Origin: an uncultured bacterium
Lineage (GTDB): Bacteria > Cyanobacteriota > Vampirovibrionia > Gastranaerophilales > Gastranaerophilaceae
Direction: 5' to 3'
NCBI GenBank assembly: GCA_905216055.1
Contig: CAJMSH010000011.1
Coordinates: 1-42,469, forward strand
DNA: 42,469 nt
Of the stretch, positions 24,598 to 33,057 are shown piece by piece. The notes under the pieces were generated by a model that was not told where the DNA came from, ran no database searches, and was given only the letters and a program-made list of their open reading frames with translations. The translations under genes and the position numbers were made by a program. The first letter of the stretch is position 1; each line of letters starts with the position of its first letter.

Positions 24598-25741
24598 AAC
24601 TCCATTCTTTTTCTATTGCATTTATAACATTTTCAAATGAATTTGCATCAAGTTTATCTTTTAAATAATACAAAAAATTTTCAAGTGAAAAGTCTTTAAA
24701 TTTTTCATTTTCTGATTGAATTTTTTTTAGTGCATTATGATAAATAATATTTTTATAAATTTTTTGTAATTCTTGATTTAAAATATCATAAGCATCATCA
24801 ACAGCTTTTTCTTTTTTTACATTATTATTTTTTACAATTTCTTTAAAATAATCAATGGTTATAAGTTCGCAATTTTGAATTTTAGAAATTTCTCTATCGA
24901 TATCATAAGGAGATGCCAAATCAATAAAGAGCATTTTTTTTGACGGTGTAATATTTGAAATTGTATCATCAAAATTTATTGTATAATGCGGACTTGTTGT
25001 TGCGGAAATTACAATATCAATATTTTTTAGATATTGAAAACGTTTTGCATAATCAATAATTTCTACATTTTCTGTGTAATTTATTGGGCAGCCGTGAGAT
25101 CTTTGTGTTGCATAAATTTTTAATTTTGAATTTTTATTTAAAAGATTTCTGATAATACTGGAACCGATTTTTCCGCTTCCGCCGATTACTAAAATTGTGG
25201 GAGAAAAATCTTTATTTTCTTGCATAAAATTTTTAATTTCATTGCAGGCTAATGTTGCAAAAGATAGTGCGGATTTTGAAATTTCTGTTTGTGTTTTTAT
25301 TTTTTTTGCACAGGATAATGCACTTAAAAAAACGGTATTTAATTCATAACCTGTTCTTTTTTCTTTTAATGAACCAAGATAAGTTTGTTTTACTTGTGAA
25401 AGAATTTCGTTCTCTCCGACAATCATAGAATCAAGCCCGCAAGTTACTTTAAAAATATGTTCAATTGCAGATTTGTTTTCATAATATCTTGCATATTTTC
25501 TTATTTCGCTAATTGAAAATCCTGATTTTTTCGATAACAAATTTTCAAGAATTGTGAAAACATTTTTTTGTGTTTCAACATAAATTTCAGTACGGTTGCA
25601 AGTGGCTAAAATTATACATTTTGCATCAGTTATAAATTCATTTAATTGTGATAAAAAATTTTCTTTTTCACAATTTGTAAATGCAAATTTATTTCTGATA
25701 TTTTCCGGAGCTGTTTTGAAACTTATACTTATACATTTCAA
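24590..25741 (-). CDS. hemA: Glutamyl-tRNA reductase
   Basis: HemA, 383 aa, reduces glutamyl-tRNA(Glu) to glutamate-1-semialdehyde, the first committed step of tetrapyrrole synthesis by the C5 route. Recognisable are the catalytic Cys48 in LATCNRTEIY, the heme-type GLDSMIVGENEILSQVK (about 102-118), an NADPH-binding ILVIGGSGKIGSSIIRNLL, and a C-terminal dimerisation helix region. It begins four bases before the end of the nirA-like gene (ATGA overlap), indicating translational coupling. It overlaps the next gene by eight bases. The sequence is extremely AT-rich but shows no disruption. The protein is slightly shorter than many HemA proteins (about 420 aa). Confidence 0.93.
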   Translation of the reverse strand: MKCISISFKTAPENIRNKFAFTNCEKENFLSQLNEFITDAKCIILATCNRTEIYVETQKNVFTILENLLSKKSGFSISEIRKYARYYENKSAIEHIFKVTCGLDSMIVGENEILSQVKQTYLGSLKEKRTGYELNTVFLSALSCAKKIKTQTEISKSALSFATLACNEIKNFMQENKDFSPTILVIGGSGKIGSSIIRNLLNKNSKLKIYATQRSHGCPINYTENVEIIDYAKRFQYLKNIDIVISATTSPHYTINFDDTISNITPSKKMLFIDLASPYDIDREISKIQNCELITIDYFKEIVKNNNVKKEKAVDDAYDILNQELQKIYKNIIYHNALKKIQSENEKFKDFSLENFLYYLKDKLDANSFENVINAIEKEWSFV

Positions 25742-27300
25742 ATTGCATACTCCTTAATAATATCGATAAAATTATTTTTATTATCAATTATCCACTTGTC
25801 AAAAGTTGAGTTTGAGGATTGAATTTTTCTTCCTAATTCTCTAAACATTTCAGGAATTTTATCGGCAGGAATTGTTCCGAGAACTTCTCCAAAATGTTCA
25901 TCACCTTGAGTTTCGCATCCGTCAAAAAAGATGTCAAAAACATCAGAGAGTACGCCGTCAATTTTTTTCTTTCCGCCTTTAAATCCTACGTTGGCAGTTT
26001 CATGTGCTGCACAAGAAGATTGACAACCTGAGATACATAATTTTGGTAATACACCGTCTTTGAAATTTTCTTCTTTATCAACATCAATAATTTTTTGTAG
26101 AAGTCCGCTTGAATTTGCAATTCCTTGTTGACAAATTGTAGCGCCGACACAGCTTACTGATTCTTGCAATTCTGTATTTGAGTTATCTGAATGTAGCAAA
26201 TTTAAAATTTCGTTTGCTTCATCTCCTGTCAAGTTAGTTATAAACATTTCTTCTTTAGTGGAAAGTCTTAATTTCGCATCATCTATTTGAGATACTTTAT
26301 CGCATAGATTTTTTAGTGTGTTCAAATCAGGGTTGCCTAATGCAGGGTGATATTTTACTGCATACAAACCGTTTTGTTTTTGTTCAATTATATTTCTTGA
26401 AGATTTTGCAACAGAGCCGTTTCCTTGTTTTGTGATTGTCGGGATTGTGATATTTAAGGTTAAATCTTGAGAATTTTTAATTTCTTCAAGAATACGATTG
26501 AATTCTGATAAATATTTTTCTTCTCCGATTGTTCTTGGAATATATCTTGTTCTTGCTTTGGCACGGTTTTCGTAATTTCCGTATTTCATAAAGATTTGAA
26601 CCATTGTCATTATGTAATATAAAATATTTTCAGGCTCGATATCTTCTGCAGTTTTTATCCCAAATCCTGGATTTACTCCTAAGCCGCCTGCTGTGTATAA
26701 ATCAAATTTACCGTTTGATTTTGCAACAAAACCCATATCTCTGTACGTTGCATGTACAAGGTTTTCTTTAGTGTTAGAAAAACTTACTTTTAATTTTCTT
26801 GGCAGATTAATTTTTCCGATTAAGCCTGTTAAAAGTTCTGATGCTTTTTTTGCGTAAGGAGATACATCGAAAAATTCACCTTTTTCAACTCCTGATAATG
26901 GAGAGCATAAAACGTTTCGAGGATTGTCTCCGCCGCCGCCTATTGTCAAAATTCCTGCATCAAATGCTTCCAACATAACTTTTGGTATAACTTCCGGTTT
27001 TAGATGATGTAACTGTATTGATTGGTTTGTTGTGAAGTGGATTTTTTCAATGTTATATTTTTCAATACTTTTTATTATAAATTGAAGGTTGTTTATATCA
27101 AGCATTCCACCGGGAACTCTTAATCTTAGCATACCTGTTTTATGTCCGCGTTCTGAATATGTCCCAAACTTTCCTGAAATTGATTTGTATTCAGGAATTG
27201 AAAGTTCTCCGTTATAATATTTTTCACAAATTTTTGCAAAATCTTGAATGCTTGATCTTATTTCTGCTTTTCTGTCGTTTTTTTCTAACACAGTATTCAT
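25738..27300 (-). CDS. Siroheme-dependent nitrite/sulfite reductase-like protein
   Basis: A 520-aa ferredoxin-type sulfite/nitrite reductase. It shows two half-domains (parallel N-terminal segments such as RLRVPGGMLDINNLQFI and LRLSTKEEMFITNL). The siroheme/4Fe-4S ligands C384-x5-C390 and C426-x3-C430 are in CVGATICQQG and CISGCQSSC. The enzyme reduces sulfite to sulfide or nitrite to ammonia with six electrons; sequence alone does not tell which. It is the first gene of the operon that makes its own cofactor, and the divergent glucokinase gene has an unrelated promoter. The Arg/Lys pattern (FTTNQSIQLHH) matches the NirA/SiR family. The electron donor is not in the window. Confidence 0.85.
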   Translation of the reverse strand: MNTVLEKNDRKAEIRSSIQDFAKICEKYYNGELSIPEYKSISGKFGTYSERGHKTGMLRLRVPGGMLDINNLQFIIKSIEKYNIEKIHFTTNQSIQLHHLKPEVIPKVMLEAFDAGILTIGGGGDNPRNVLCSPLSGVEKGEFFDVSPYAKKASELLTGLIGKINLPRKLKVSFSNTKENLVHATYRDMGFVAKSNGKFDLYTAGGLGVNPGFGIKTAEDIEPENILYYIMTMVQIFMKYGNYENRAKARTRYIPRTIGEEKYLSEFNRILEEIKNSQDLTLNITIPTITKQGNGSVAKSSRNIIEQKQNGLYAVKYHPALGNPDLNTLKNLCDKVSQIDDAKLRLSTKEEMFITNLTGDEANEILNLLHSDNSNTELQESVSCVGATICQQGIANSSGLLQKIIDVDKEENFKDGVLPKLCISGCQSSCAAHETANVGFKGGKKKIDGVLSDVFDIFFDGCETQGDEHFGEVLGTIPADKIPEMFRELGRKIQSSNSTFDKWIIDNKNNFIDIIKEYAI

Positions 27301-27383
27301 CCTTTTTCTCCGTACTTGTATCGTTATATTATTTTAACTCAAATGCTTTGCTTTTAGTATAAAATATTTCTAAAGATTAACTG

Positions 27384-27413
27384 TTACAAAATCGCTTTTG
27401 TTTGTAATATAAT
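27384..27413 (+). promoter_or_regulatory. Candidate glucokinase promoter
   Basis: TTACAA (27384-27389) and a perfect TATAAT (27408-27413) are spaced by 18 bases and lie 30 bases upstream of the ATG, with AGGAGAGG before the start. The -35 is weak, so this is a candidate. Confidence 0.4.
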
Positions 27414-27443
27414 AGTTATAGCCGTATAAAAGGAGAGGTAAAT

Positions 27444-28397
27444 ATGGGAAAGAATAGAATTGGTATTGATGTTGGCGGAACAAATGTTAAATTAGCGCTT
27501 GTAAGTGATAAAGGTGAAATTAAATATTCAAATTCTGTACCTACACGTGCGGAAATGGGTTATGAATATACTGTTGAAAATATTAAACAAGCTATTTATG
27601 ATTTGTTGAAGGAAACAAAACTTTCAACAAAAGATATTCAAGGAATTGGTTTTGGTTTCCCGGGACAAGTTGACTATAAAGCAGGGGTTGTTAGAAATGC
27701 TCCAAATATCCCTGGTTGGGTTGAAGTTCCTATTGCAAAACTTATAGAAGATGAATTTCATATTCCGACACGTGTTGACAACGATGTAAGATGTGCTGCT
27801 TTAGGTGAATTGAATTACGGAGCAGGCAGAGGATGCGAAAACCTGATTTGTATTACTGTTGGAACAGGTATCGGTTCAGGTCTTATCGTAAACGGAAAAC
27901 TTGTCAGAGGTGCTTCTAACGCTGCAGGTGAAATCGGTCATATAAAACTTCAAATGAATGACGGCCCTCTTTGCGGATGCGGAGATACAGGATGTTTGGA
28001 AGCTTTTGCATCAGGCCCTTCAATTGTTGCTATGGCAAATGAATATATTAAAGGCGGTAAATCTGCAAAATTCCGTGAAATGGCAGAAGGCGGAGCAATT
28101 ACTCCTTATATTGTTTGCGAAGCTGCAAAAGCAGGTGATCCTGTTGCTCAAAGAATTTTCACTATTATGGGACAATATATCGGAATTGGTATGGCAAGTG
28201 TTGTAAACCTTCTTAACCCTGAAAAAATTATTGTTGGCGGCGGTGTTGCAGAAGCAGGTGATATCTTGCTTGAACCTTTGAAAGAAACACTTTTGAAACG
28301 TGCAATGAAGGTTGCAGGTTCTGTTGTAGAAGTTGTTCCTGCAGAACTTGGTAATACTGCCGGTGTTATCGGCGCAAGCTTGCTTATCGAAAGCTAA
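27444..28397 (+). CDS. ROK-family glucokinase
   Basis: A 317-aa protein with an N-terminal ATP-binding loop IGIDVGGTNVKLALV, the catalytic NNDVRCAALGE region, and GEIGH with the ROK zinc signature GPLCGCGDTGCLEAFASG near residues 172-189. ROK glucokinases phosphorylate glucose (or related hexoses) with ATP in the cytoplasm, feeding glycolysis. Length and motifs are standard. It is a single-gene unit: a TATAAT box and AGGAGAGG ribosome-binding site precede it, and a strong terminator follows at 28441. A transcriptional-repressor ROK member is unlikely because there is no N-terminal helix-turn-helix. Specificity for glucose over N-acetylmannosamine or others is inferred from family resemblance. 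Confidence 0.88.
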   Translation: MGKNRIGIDVGGTNVKLALVSDKGEIKYSNSVPTRAEMGYEYTVENIKQAIYDLLKETKLSTKDIQGIGFGFPGQVDYKAGVVRNAPNIPGWVEVPIAKLIEDEFHIPTRVDNDVRCAALGELNYGAGRGCENLICITVGTGIGSGLIVNGKLVRGASNAAGEIGHIKLQMNDGPLCGCGDTGCLEAFASGPSIVAMANEYIKGGKSAKFREMAEGGAITPYIVCEAAKAGDPVAQRIFTIMGQYIGIGMASVVNLLNPEKIIVGGGVAEAGDILLEPLKETLLKRAMKVAGSVVEVVPAELGNTAGVIGASLLIES

Positions 28398-28440
28398 TAT
28401 TTATAATTTTATGACTTGAAAAAATATTTTATAAATTAAC

Positions 28441-28482
28441 CAGACAAGCTTAATAATAATGAAAAGCTTGTCTGATTTTTTG
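28441..28482 (+). terminator. Rho-independent terminator after glucokinase
   Basis: An 11-base perfect stem, CAGACAAGCTT (28441-28451) with AAGCTTGTCTG (28464-28474), with a 12-base loop, is followed by a run of six T. It separates the glucokinase from holA. Confidence 0.88.
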
Positions 28483-28544
28483 TATAACTTTTTTGTTTTA
28501 ATCAAAAAATTTTCTGTGAATTGATTTTATGTTAATATTATTTT

Positions 28545-29504
28545 ATGGCAGTTTACTTTTTGTATGGCGAAGAAGATTACAATATTGAGCAGGAAATCGA
28601 GAAATTAAAAAAAGGTCTTGATAAAAATTTTATTGAAATGTCTTTCAAAATTTATGATAATCCAAAATTCCCCGACTTAATTTCAATCCTCCGCTCTCAG
28701 CCGATGATGTTTGGCAAAATGCTTATCGTTATTAATTGCCTTGACTATTTTTCAAAAACTTTTGATGATAAAGAAATAAAAGAAATTGAAAATGCCTTAG
28801 AAGGAAATAACGAAAACTTAGATATTGTTTTTGTTGCACAATTACCGAGAAACGAGGGCAAAAAACTCGATAGCCGTAAAAAATTATTTAAAATTTTGAA
28901 AAAATATAATGCCATAGAATGCAACGTAATTCCGACTTATAAAACTGCAGAATTGGAAAGCTGGATTATAAAACAAGGAAAAGCTAAAGGTTTGAAGTTT
29001 GATAAAAATTCTCTTACTGCAATAATTTCTCAAATCGGGAATAATCTTCGCCAAATTGACGGGGAACTTGATAAATTAAAACTTTTTGCATATCCAAGCG
29101 ATACGGTAACAGAAGATATGGTGAGAGAAATTTGTATCTCAAATGAAGATTTGTTCGCTTTCTCAGATTTTCTAATGGAAAATCAAAAGGATAGAGCACT
29201 TTTGGAATATCGAAAATTGTTGGATACAAGATATCCGCTTGAAATTTTATCAACATTACAAACTATGCTAAGACGTTGGATAATTTTGAAAGCAAAAGCA
29301 CAAAGTGCTACTCCTATGGAGCTTTCTCGAATGACAGGCATGCATGAATATGTTGTAAAATTGAATTTGCAAAAATTGAAAAAAACTAATCTTAAAGATT
29401 TGGTTAAACTAAAAGAAAATTTAACTGATGCTGAATATAGAATAAAATCAGGACTTGCATTTGATGTTGAAAAAGAGGTGGAAAATGCTTTGTTCAGAAG
29501 CTGA
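28545..29504 (+). CDS. holA: DNA polymerase III subunit delta
   Basis: A 319-aa protein matching the clamp-loader delta subunit, which opens the beta clamp. The N-terminus (VYFLYGEEDYNIEQEIEKL) and the SQPMMFGKMLIVI segment are typical of HolA. The pattern VIPTYKTAELESWIIKQ and SQIGNNLRQIDGELDKL also fits. The last third is the helical collar domain. As usual for delta, no functional ATP-binding site is present. No clear Shine-Dalgarno precedes the ATG; an A/T-rich stretch lies directly upstream, so a leaderless transcript is possible. It stands 98 bases before the delta-prime-like gene, a common pairing. The 98-base gap holds no recognisable gene. Confidence 0.9.
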   Translation: MAVYFLYGEEDYNIEQEIEKLKKGLDKNFIEMSFKIYDNPKFPDLISILRSQPMMFGKMLIVINCLDYFSKTFDDKEIKEIENALEGNNENLDIVFVAQLPRNEGKKLDSRKKLFKILKKYNAIECNVIPTYKTAELESWIIKQGKAKGLKFDKNSLTAIISQIGNNLRQIDGELDKLKLFAYPSDTVTEDMVREICISNEDLFAFSDFLMENQKDRALLEYRKLLDTRYPLEILSTLQTMLRRWIILKAKAQSATPMELSRMTGMHEYVVKLNLQKLKKTNLKDLVKLKENLTDAEYRIKSGLAFDVEKEVENALFRS

Positions 29505-29602
29505 GATGGTAAGAAGGCAAGATGTCAAGCATTAATCAGTGTTTGAGATAACAAAATTTTCTTATTGGGCTAATTTTTTATCATAAAAATAAGGATAAAC
29601 AA

Positions 29603-30460
29603 ATGAATTTAAAAGAAGAATATCCATTTTTAATGCAGTATTTTAATAACGGAATATCATCACAAAACAGACAAATTTCTCACTGTATTTTGTTCTATGG
29701 TTCTGATATTCAATCTCAATATGATTTGGCACTCGAGGTTGCAAGAATGCTAAATTGTACAGGTGATCATACAGATACTTGCCAGTGTTTGAATTGCAAA
29801 TGGATTAGAGAAAATAATCACCCCGCTGTTTTGACAATTTCAAAAGTCGATAACAAACCCTCTGATGATACATCAAAAACTGTTATTTCAATAGAGCAGG
29901 CCAGAATGATTAAAAACGACTTGCTTGTAACTTCTGATTATCATAGAGTTTTAATTTTCTGTGATAAAGATAAAGATGGAAATGTTCAGGGATTAAATCA
30001 GCAGAATTTTCAGGCAGATGCAGCGAATGCACTTTTGAAAACTTTTGAAGAGCCTCCCTCTAATACAACGTTTATATTCTTAACCAAAGATAAATCAGAT
30101 ATGATAACAACTGTTGTTTCTCGTGCTCAGTGTTTTTATGTTCCGTCTATGAAAGATGAGGATAGAGATTTTTCTCTTGTAAAAGATGCGATGGACGGGT
30201 ATTTGGAATTGGAACGGAATGAAGTCCTTGATTTTAACGACAAAATTTTGGATATTACAAAAATGCTTGACCCTTTAGAAGTTTTTACCCAGATGCAAAA
30301 TTATATTGAAGCACTTTTGAAATCAAATCTTGATAATATGTCGTTAAAAGTAAAACTTATTTCTGATATAAAAGCGATAGAAACTGCAAAAAAAGAATTT
30401 CGTTTAAATATAAATATTCAAACAATAGTTGAAACTTTGAGTTTTAAATTGATATTATAA
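29603..30460 (+). CDS. holB: DNA polymerase III subunit delta-prime-like clamp-loader protein
   Basis: The 285-aa protein has the AAA+ clamp-loader layout. A zinc module C52-x7-C60-x-C62-x2-C65 is present, and SIEQARMIKNDL, DAANALLKTFEEPP and SRAQCF motifs are well conserved. The Walker A site is degenerate (GSDIQSQY at 33-40, no GKT), so it is delta-prime rather than gamma/tau. Delta-prime acts as the non-ATPase stator of the clamp loader. At 285 aa it is shorter than E. coli HolB (334 aa), mainly in the C-terminal collar. It follows holA and converges on a small minus-strand gene one base downstream. A tau/gamma homologue would lie elsewhere in the genome. Confidence 0.88.
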   Translation: MNLKEEYPFLMQYFNNGISSQNRQISHCILFYGSDIQSQYDLALEVARMLNCTGDHTDTCQCLNCKWIRENNHPAVLTISKVDNKPSDDTSKTVISIEQARMIKNDLLVTSDYHRVLIFCDKDKDGNVQGLNQQNFQADAANALLKTFEEPPSNTTFIFLTKDKSDMITTVVSRAQCFYVPSMKDEDRDFSLVKDAMDGYLELERNEVLDFNDKILDITKMLDPLEVFTQMQNYIEALLKSNLDNMSLKVKLISDIKAIETAKKEFRLNINIQTIVETLSFKLIL

Positions 30461-30461
30461 A

Positions 30462-30677
30462 TCAGTGATTAAGCAGTTTTTCAATATTTCCGTTTTTAAA
30501 AAGGTTGTTAAGTTTAGAAATATGCTCTTCCATTTTTGATAAACAAAAATCGATTTCTTTAATATCGTTATTATCAGATTTTCCGTCAGTGAAAGTTTGA
30601 GCAATATCAAGTAAATTTTTTAGTTCAACAGCAGCACTTTCAATAATCCCGATAGTTTTGGCTTTTTCATCAATCAT
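30462..30677 (-). CDS. Small hypothetical helical protein
   Basis: A 71-aa acidic/lysine-rich protein without recognised family. Two amphipathic helices are likely (residues 8-28 and 40-62), with a short polar linker DGKSDNND between; one cysteine, at 44. A good ribosome-binding site (AGGAGGC) precedes the ATG at 30677. The gene converges with holB with a one-base gap. A palindromic motif (30724-30741) sits 47 bases upstream of the start, between this gene and the divergent HTH gene. The pairing of a small helical protein with a divergent XRE regulator could suggest a regulatory pair, but the sequence itself gives no functional evidence. Confidence 0.55.
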   Translation of the reverse strand: MIDEKAKTIGIIESAAVELKNLLDIAQTFTDGKSDNNDIKEIDFCLSKMEEHISKLNNLFKNGNIEKLLNH

Positions 30678-30723
30678 TTTTCAGCCTCCTATATGAATAT
30701 ATATTAAAATAATTGGTATGTAT

Positions 30724-30741
30724 ATTAACCATTTGGCTATA
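30724..30741. promoter_or_regulatory. 18-bp palindromic motif, copy 3 (TATAGCCAAATGGTTAAT)
   Basis: On the minus strand this reads TATAGCCAAATGGTTAAT, sharing TAGCCAAAT with the copies at 875-892 and 7739-7756; the inverted arms are imperfect. It lies in the 95-base divergent region between the 71-aa gene and the XRE regulator. Operator function is inferred only from position and recurrence. Confidence 0.4.
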
Positions 30742-30772
30742 AATAAAACAATAAATGTAAGTTTTAATAAAA

Positions 30773-30994
30773 ATGGTTAGTATAGATACCATGATAAAAA
30801 ATAGAGTTTCTGAATACATGGGAATAAAAAAGATGTCTAAACGTGAAATTACAAAGGTTTCCGGTATAGATAGACACGTGTTGGACAGAATTTATAAAGG
30901 CGAAGTAAAAGGGATAAAGTTTGAAACTTTGAACAAACTTTGTTTTGCGCTTGATTGCACCCCTAATGATTTGTTCAGGTATGAGCCTGATTAA
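30773..30994 (+). CDS. Small XRE-family helix-turn-helix regulator
   Basis: A 73-aa Cro/CI-type protein made up of little more than the DNA-binding domain. The HTH is about residues 20-45 (MSKREITKVSGIDRHVLDRI), followed by GIKFETLNKLCFALDCTPNDLFRY, typical of the short YozG/HTH_26 type regulators. It likely binds DNA as a dimer. No clear Shine-Dalgarno precedes the ATG, and a second ATG occurs six codons later. It is divergent from the 71-aa gene and its 3' end overlaps the minus-strand 112-aa gene by four bases. It could control the divergent gene through the palindrome at 30724-30741. Confidence 0.82.
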   Translation: MVSIDTMIKNRVSEYMGIKKMSKREITKVSGIDRHVLDRIYKGEVKGIKFETLNKLCFALDCTPNDLFRYEPD

Positions 30995-31329
30995 ACATTT
31001 TTCATGTACTTTTGAGCTTGTTGTTTCAATTGTTCTTGTTTACACATTTTTTTCAAAAGTTTTTCTTCAGGAGTTTTTATTCTAAAAAGGTTTAGTGCCC
31101 AAACTTTTGCCATTCTTAATCCTGCTTTTGAAAATAGAGGGACTGAAATGCTTGGTTGTTTAATTGCTTTTGAAAGTTCAAAGTTATCTACTGCTAATTT
31201 AGCATGTTCTTTCATTGCTGTTTTAAAGTCTTTATAATTGCCTGATAGGACTGATAATGTAATATCAGATTTCAATTTTGTTAATCTTTTTGCGACAGTA
31301 GATGTCATATCCGGTGTAACTTTTATCAT
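30991..31329 (-). CDS. Hypothetical 112-aa protein
   Basis: No family recognised. The protein is 112 aa, basic, and mostly helical, with a lysine/glutamine-rich C-terminal helix (PEEKLLKKMCKQEQLKQQAQKY) that may form a coiled coil. It begins MIKVTPDMTSTVAKRL, with no signal peptide or membrane segment. The middle contains two shorter helices (residues 35-55 and 65-85). It starts two bases after the GNAT gene's stop (AAAGGAATAATT ribosome-binding region), so it is probably the last gene of the aminopeptidase-GNAT operon. Its end overlaps the convergent HTH gene by four bases. Confidence 0.55.
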   Translation of the reverse strand: MIKVTPDMTSTVAKRLTKLKSDITLSVLSGNYKDFKTAMKEHAKLAVDNFELSKAIKQPSISVPLFSKAGLRMAKVWALNLFRIKTPEEKLLKKMCKQEQLKQQAQKYMKNV

Positions 31330-31331
31330 AA

Positions 31332-31922
31332 TTATTCCTTTATATTTTCTATTTCTTTTTTAAAAATTAGAGTATTTATATTTTGATTATTTACAGTGCA
31401 GTCAAATTGTTTAACGAGTGTAAAATTATTTTTTTGATAGTAATCAAAATCGCAGGTTGTATCAGTCCAAAGATAAATATTTTTTATACCTTTTGTAATA
31501 GCGGTTTTGTAAAGTTGTGAGAGTAACATTTTGCCGCCGCCTTTTTGAGTGCTTATAAAAAGCCCAAGCATAAAATCGTTATCGCTCATAACTTTTTTAA
31601 CTTCTTTACCTGTGTTTTCAACATATTCAATGAGGTTTAGAGCTTTTTGTTTATCATTATTATTTAATGATTGGAGCTTATTTTTGTAGTCATTAAGCAC
31701 TGTATTTTTATCGGTTTTTAATGAGGCAAAAAGTAATCCGCACAAGCCTTTTTCATCCAGTGCAAAGGAAAAATCTTTGTTCAAATAATAATATTCAATG
31801 GTGAAATCATAAATAAATTTTTGCAAATCAAAATTTTCACATTTATATAAGTCACCCCATACAAGATGTGATATTTTTGATGCTTCTTTTATATCGTCAA
31901 TTAAAAATTTTCTGACTATCAT
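31332..31922 (-). CDS. GNAT-like N-acetyltransferase
   Basis: This 196-aa protein resembles a GNAT acetyltransferase. It starts with IVRKFLIDDIKEASKISHLVW, and the acetyl-CoA-binding region appears as LGLFISTQKGGGKMLLSQL near residues 120-138. The tail (YYQKNNFTLVKQFDC) is also GNAT-like, from the last beta strands. A Lys/Asn-rich insertion of about 40 residues lies in the middle (residues 70-110). Its start codon overlaps the stop of the M29 aminopeptidase gene by four bases, indicating translational coupling. The acceptor substrate is unknown: small-molecule amine or protein N-terminus are both possible. No membrane segment or signal peptide. Confidence 0.72.
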   Translation of the reverse strand: MIVRKFLIDDIKEASKISHLVWGDLYKCENFDLQKFIYDFTIEYYYLNKDFSFALDEKGLCGLLFASLKTDKNTVLNDYKNKLQSLNNNDKQKALNLIEYVENTGKEVKKVMSDNDFMLGLFISTQKGGGKMLLSQLYKTAITKGIKNIYLWTDTTCDFDYYQKNNFTLVKQFDCTVNNQNINTLIFKKEIENIKE

Positions 31923-33025
31923 ATAAGAAATTTTCCGTTTTCGTAAATAAGTTTGTCATCGGCATAAATTGCGGAATTATGTTTCATGTTTTTAATCATG
32001 TCCCAGTGAATGCCTGAAACATTTTTTCCGCCTGTTTCAGGGTAAGATGCCCCGACTGCCATGTGGATTGCGCCGCCGATTTTTTCATCAAATAGAATAT
32101 TGCCTGTAATTTCTTGAATTTCGTCATTTGTGCCGATTGCAATTTCGCCTATGCCTTTAGAACCTTCATCTGTATTAAGCATTGCTTCAAGAAAATCTCG
32201 ACCTGTTTCAGCATCAAATTTTACAATCTGACCGTTTTCAATCCATAAATGAACACCTGTTGCAGAATTGCCTCGGTAATTTTGTGGAAAGTCAAAATAA
32301 ATTTCACCGTTTATATCGTTTTCAACAGGAGAGGTGAATACTTCTCCGTCAGGATAATTGTTTATTCCTGAACAGCTAATCCATTTTCTGCCTTCTACTC
32401 CAAATGTTATATCTGTTTTTTTACCTGTAATTCTGACTTTTTTCACGTTATTCAGATAATTTGCCCATTTGGTTTGTTTTTCATCAAGCTCTTTTAGTTT
32501 TGCAACAGGATCGTCTAAATTTAGGTAGCATGAATTAAACAGAAATTCTGAGTATTCATCAAATGACATTTTTGCTTCCTGTGCAAGAGCGTGTGTCGGA
32601 ACATCTGCAACAACCCAAGACGCATCACCTTTTGCGGCTCTGTCCATAAGCAATTTCGAAAGCCCTTGAGATGCTTTTGAACGTCTTGCAAGTTTTTTCA
32701 TATCAGCACGCGCCATATTTTTTGTATTCATCGGTGCACCTATTGATATGAATTTGTCAACAGTTTCATATTCAAGCTTAACAATCGGGTCTATGTAGTC
32801 AAGTTGTTCATCTGATGCGTATTTGATAAAAATATCTGACATATCTTCAAAAGATGTTCTTAAAATCGGGTGAGCACCTTTTTGAATTACTCGTTTGTAA
32901 ACAGCTTTTACCAAATCTTTAGCATAAATACTTGTAGCTCTTATTTGTACAAGATCGCCTTTTTGCACGTTAGTTGAATAATCAACAAGAACTTCTGCAT
33001 ATTTTTCCCAGATTGTTTTTTGCAT
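31919..33025 (-). CDS. M29-family aminopeptidase (AmpS/PepS type)
   Basis: A 368-aa metallo-aminopeptidase of the M29 family, at full length. Matching segments are KYAEVLVDYSTNVQKGDLVQI at the N-terminus, FPQNYRGNSATGVHLWIENG and, in the catalytic domain, EIAIGTNDEI, GGAIHMAVGASYPETGG and SGIHWDMI, which supply the metal-binding Glu/His/Asp ligands. The cytosolic enzyme trims N-terminal residues from peptides, usually as a dimer with cobalt or zinc. It begins a probable three-gene unit with the GNAT gene (four-base overlap). Its start (ATG at 33025) has AGGAGAT nearby. Upstream lies a tandem repeat (33058-33203), which ends at the lpxA stop codon. Confidence 0.9.
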   Translation of the reverse strand: MQKTIWEKYAEVLVDYSTNVQKGDLVQIRATSIYAKDLVKAVYKRVIQKGAHPILRTSFEDMSDIFIKYASDEQLDYIDPIVKLEYETVDKFISIGAPMNTKNMARADMKKLARRSKASQGLSKLLMDRAAKGDASWVVADVPTHALAQEAKMSFDEYSEFLFNSCYLNLDDPVAKLKELDEKQTKWANYLNNVKKVRITGKKTDITFGVEGRKWISCSGINNYPDGEVFTSPVENDINGEIYFDFPQNYRGNSATGVHLWIENGQIVKFDAETGRDFLEAMLNTDEGSKGIGEIAIGTNDEIQEITGNILFDEKIGGAIHMAVGASYPETGGKNVSGIHWDMIKNMKHNSAIYADDKLIYENGKFLI

Positions 33026-33057
33026 GATATCTCCTATAAATTTTATTTATGTATTCA

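Noticed and set aside
29505..29602. Relation between the holA-holB gap and the priA repeat unit
   Set aside because: They share only a short AAGGCAAG word, which could arise by chance.
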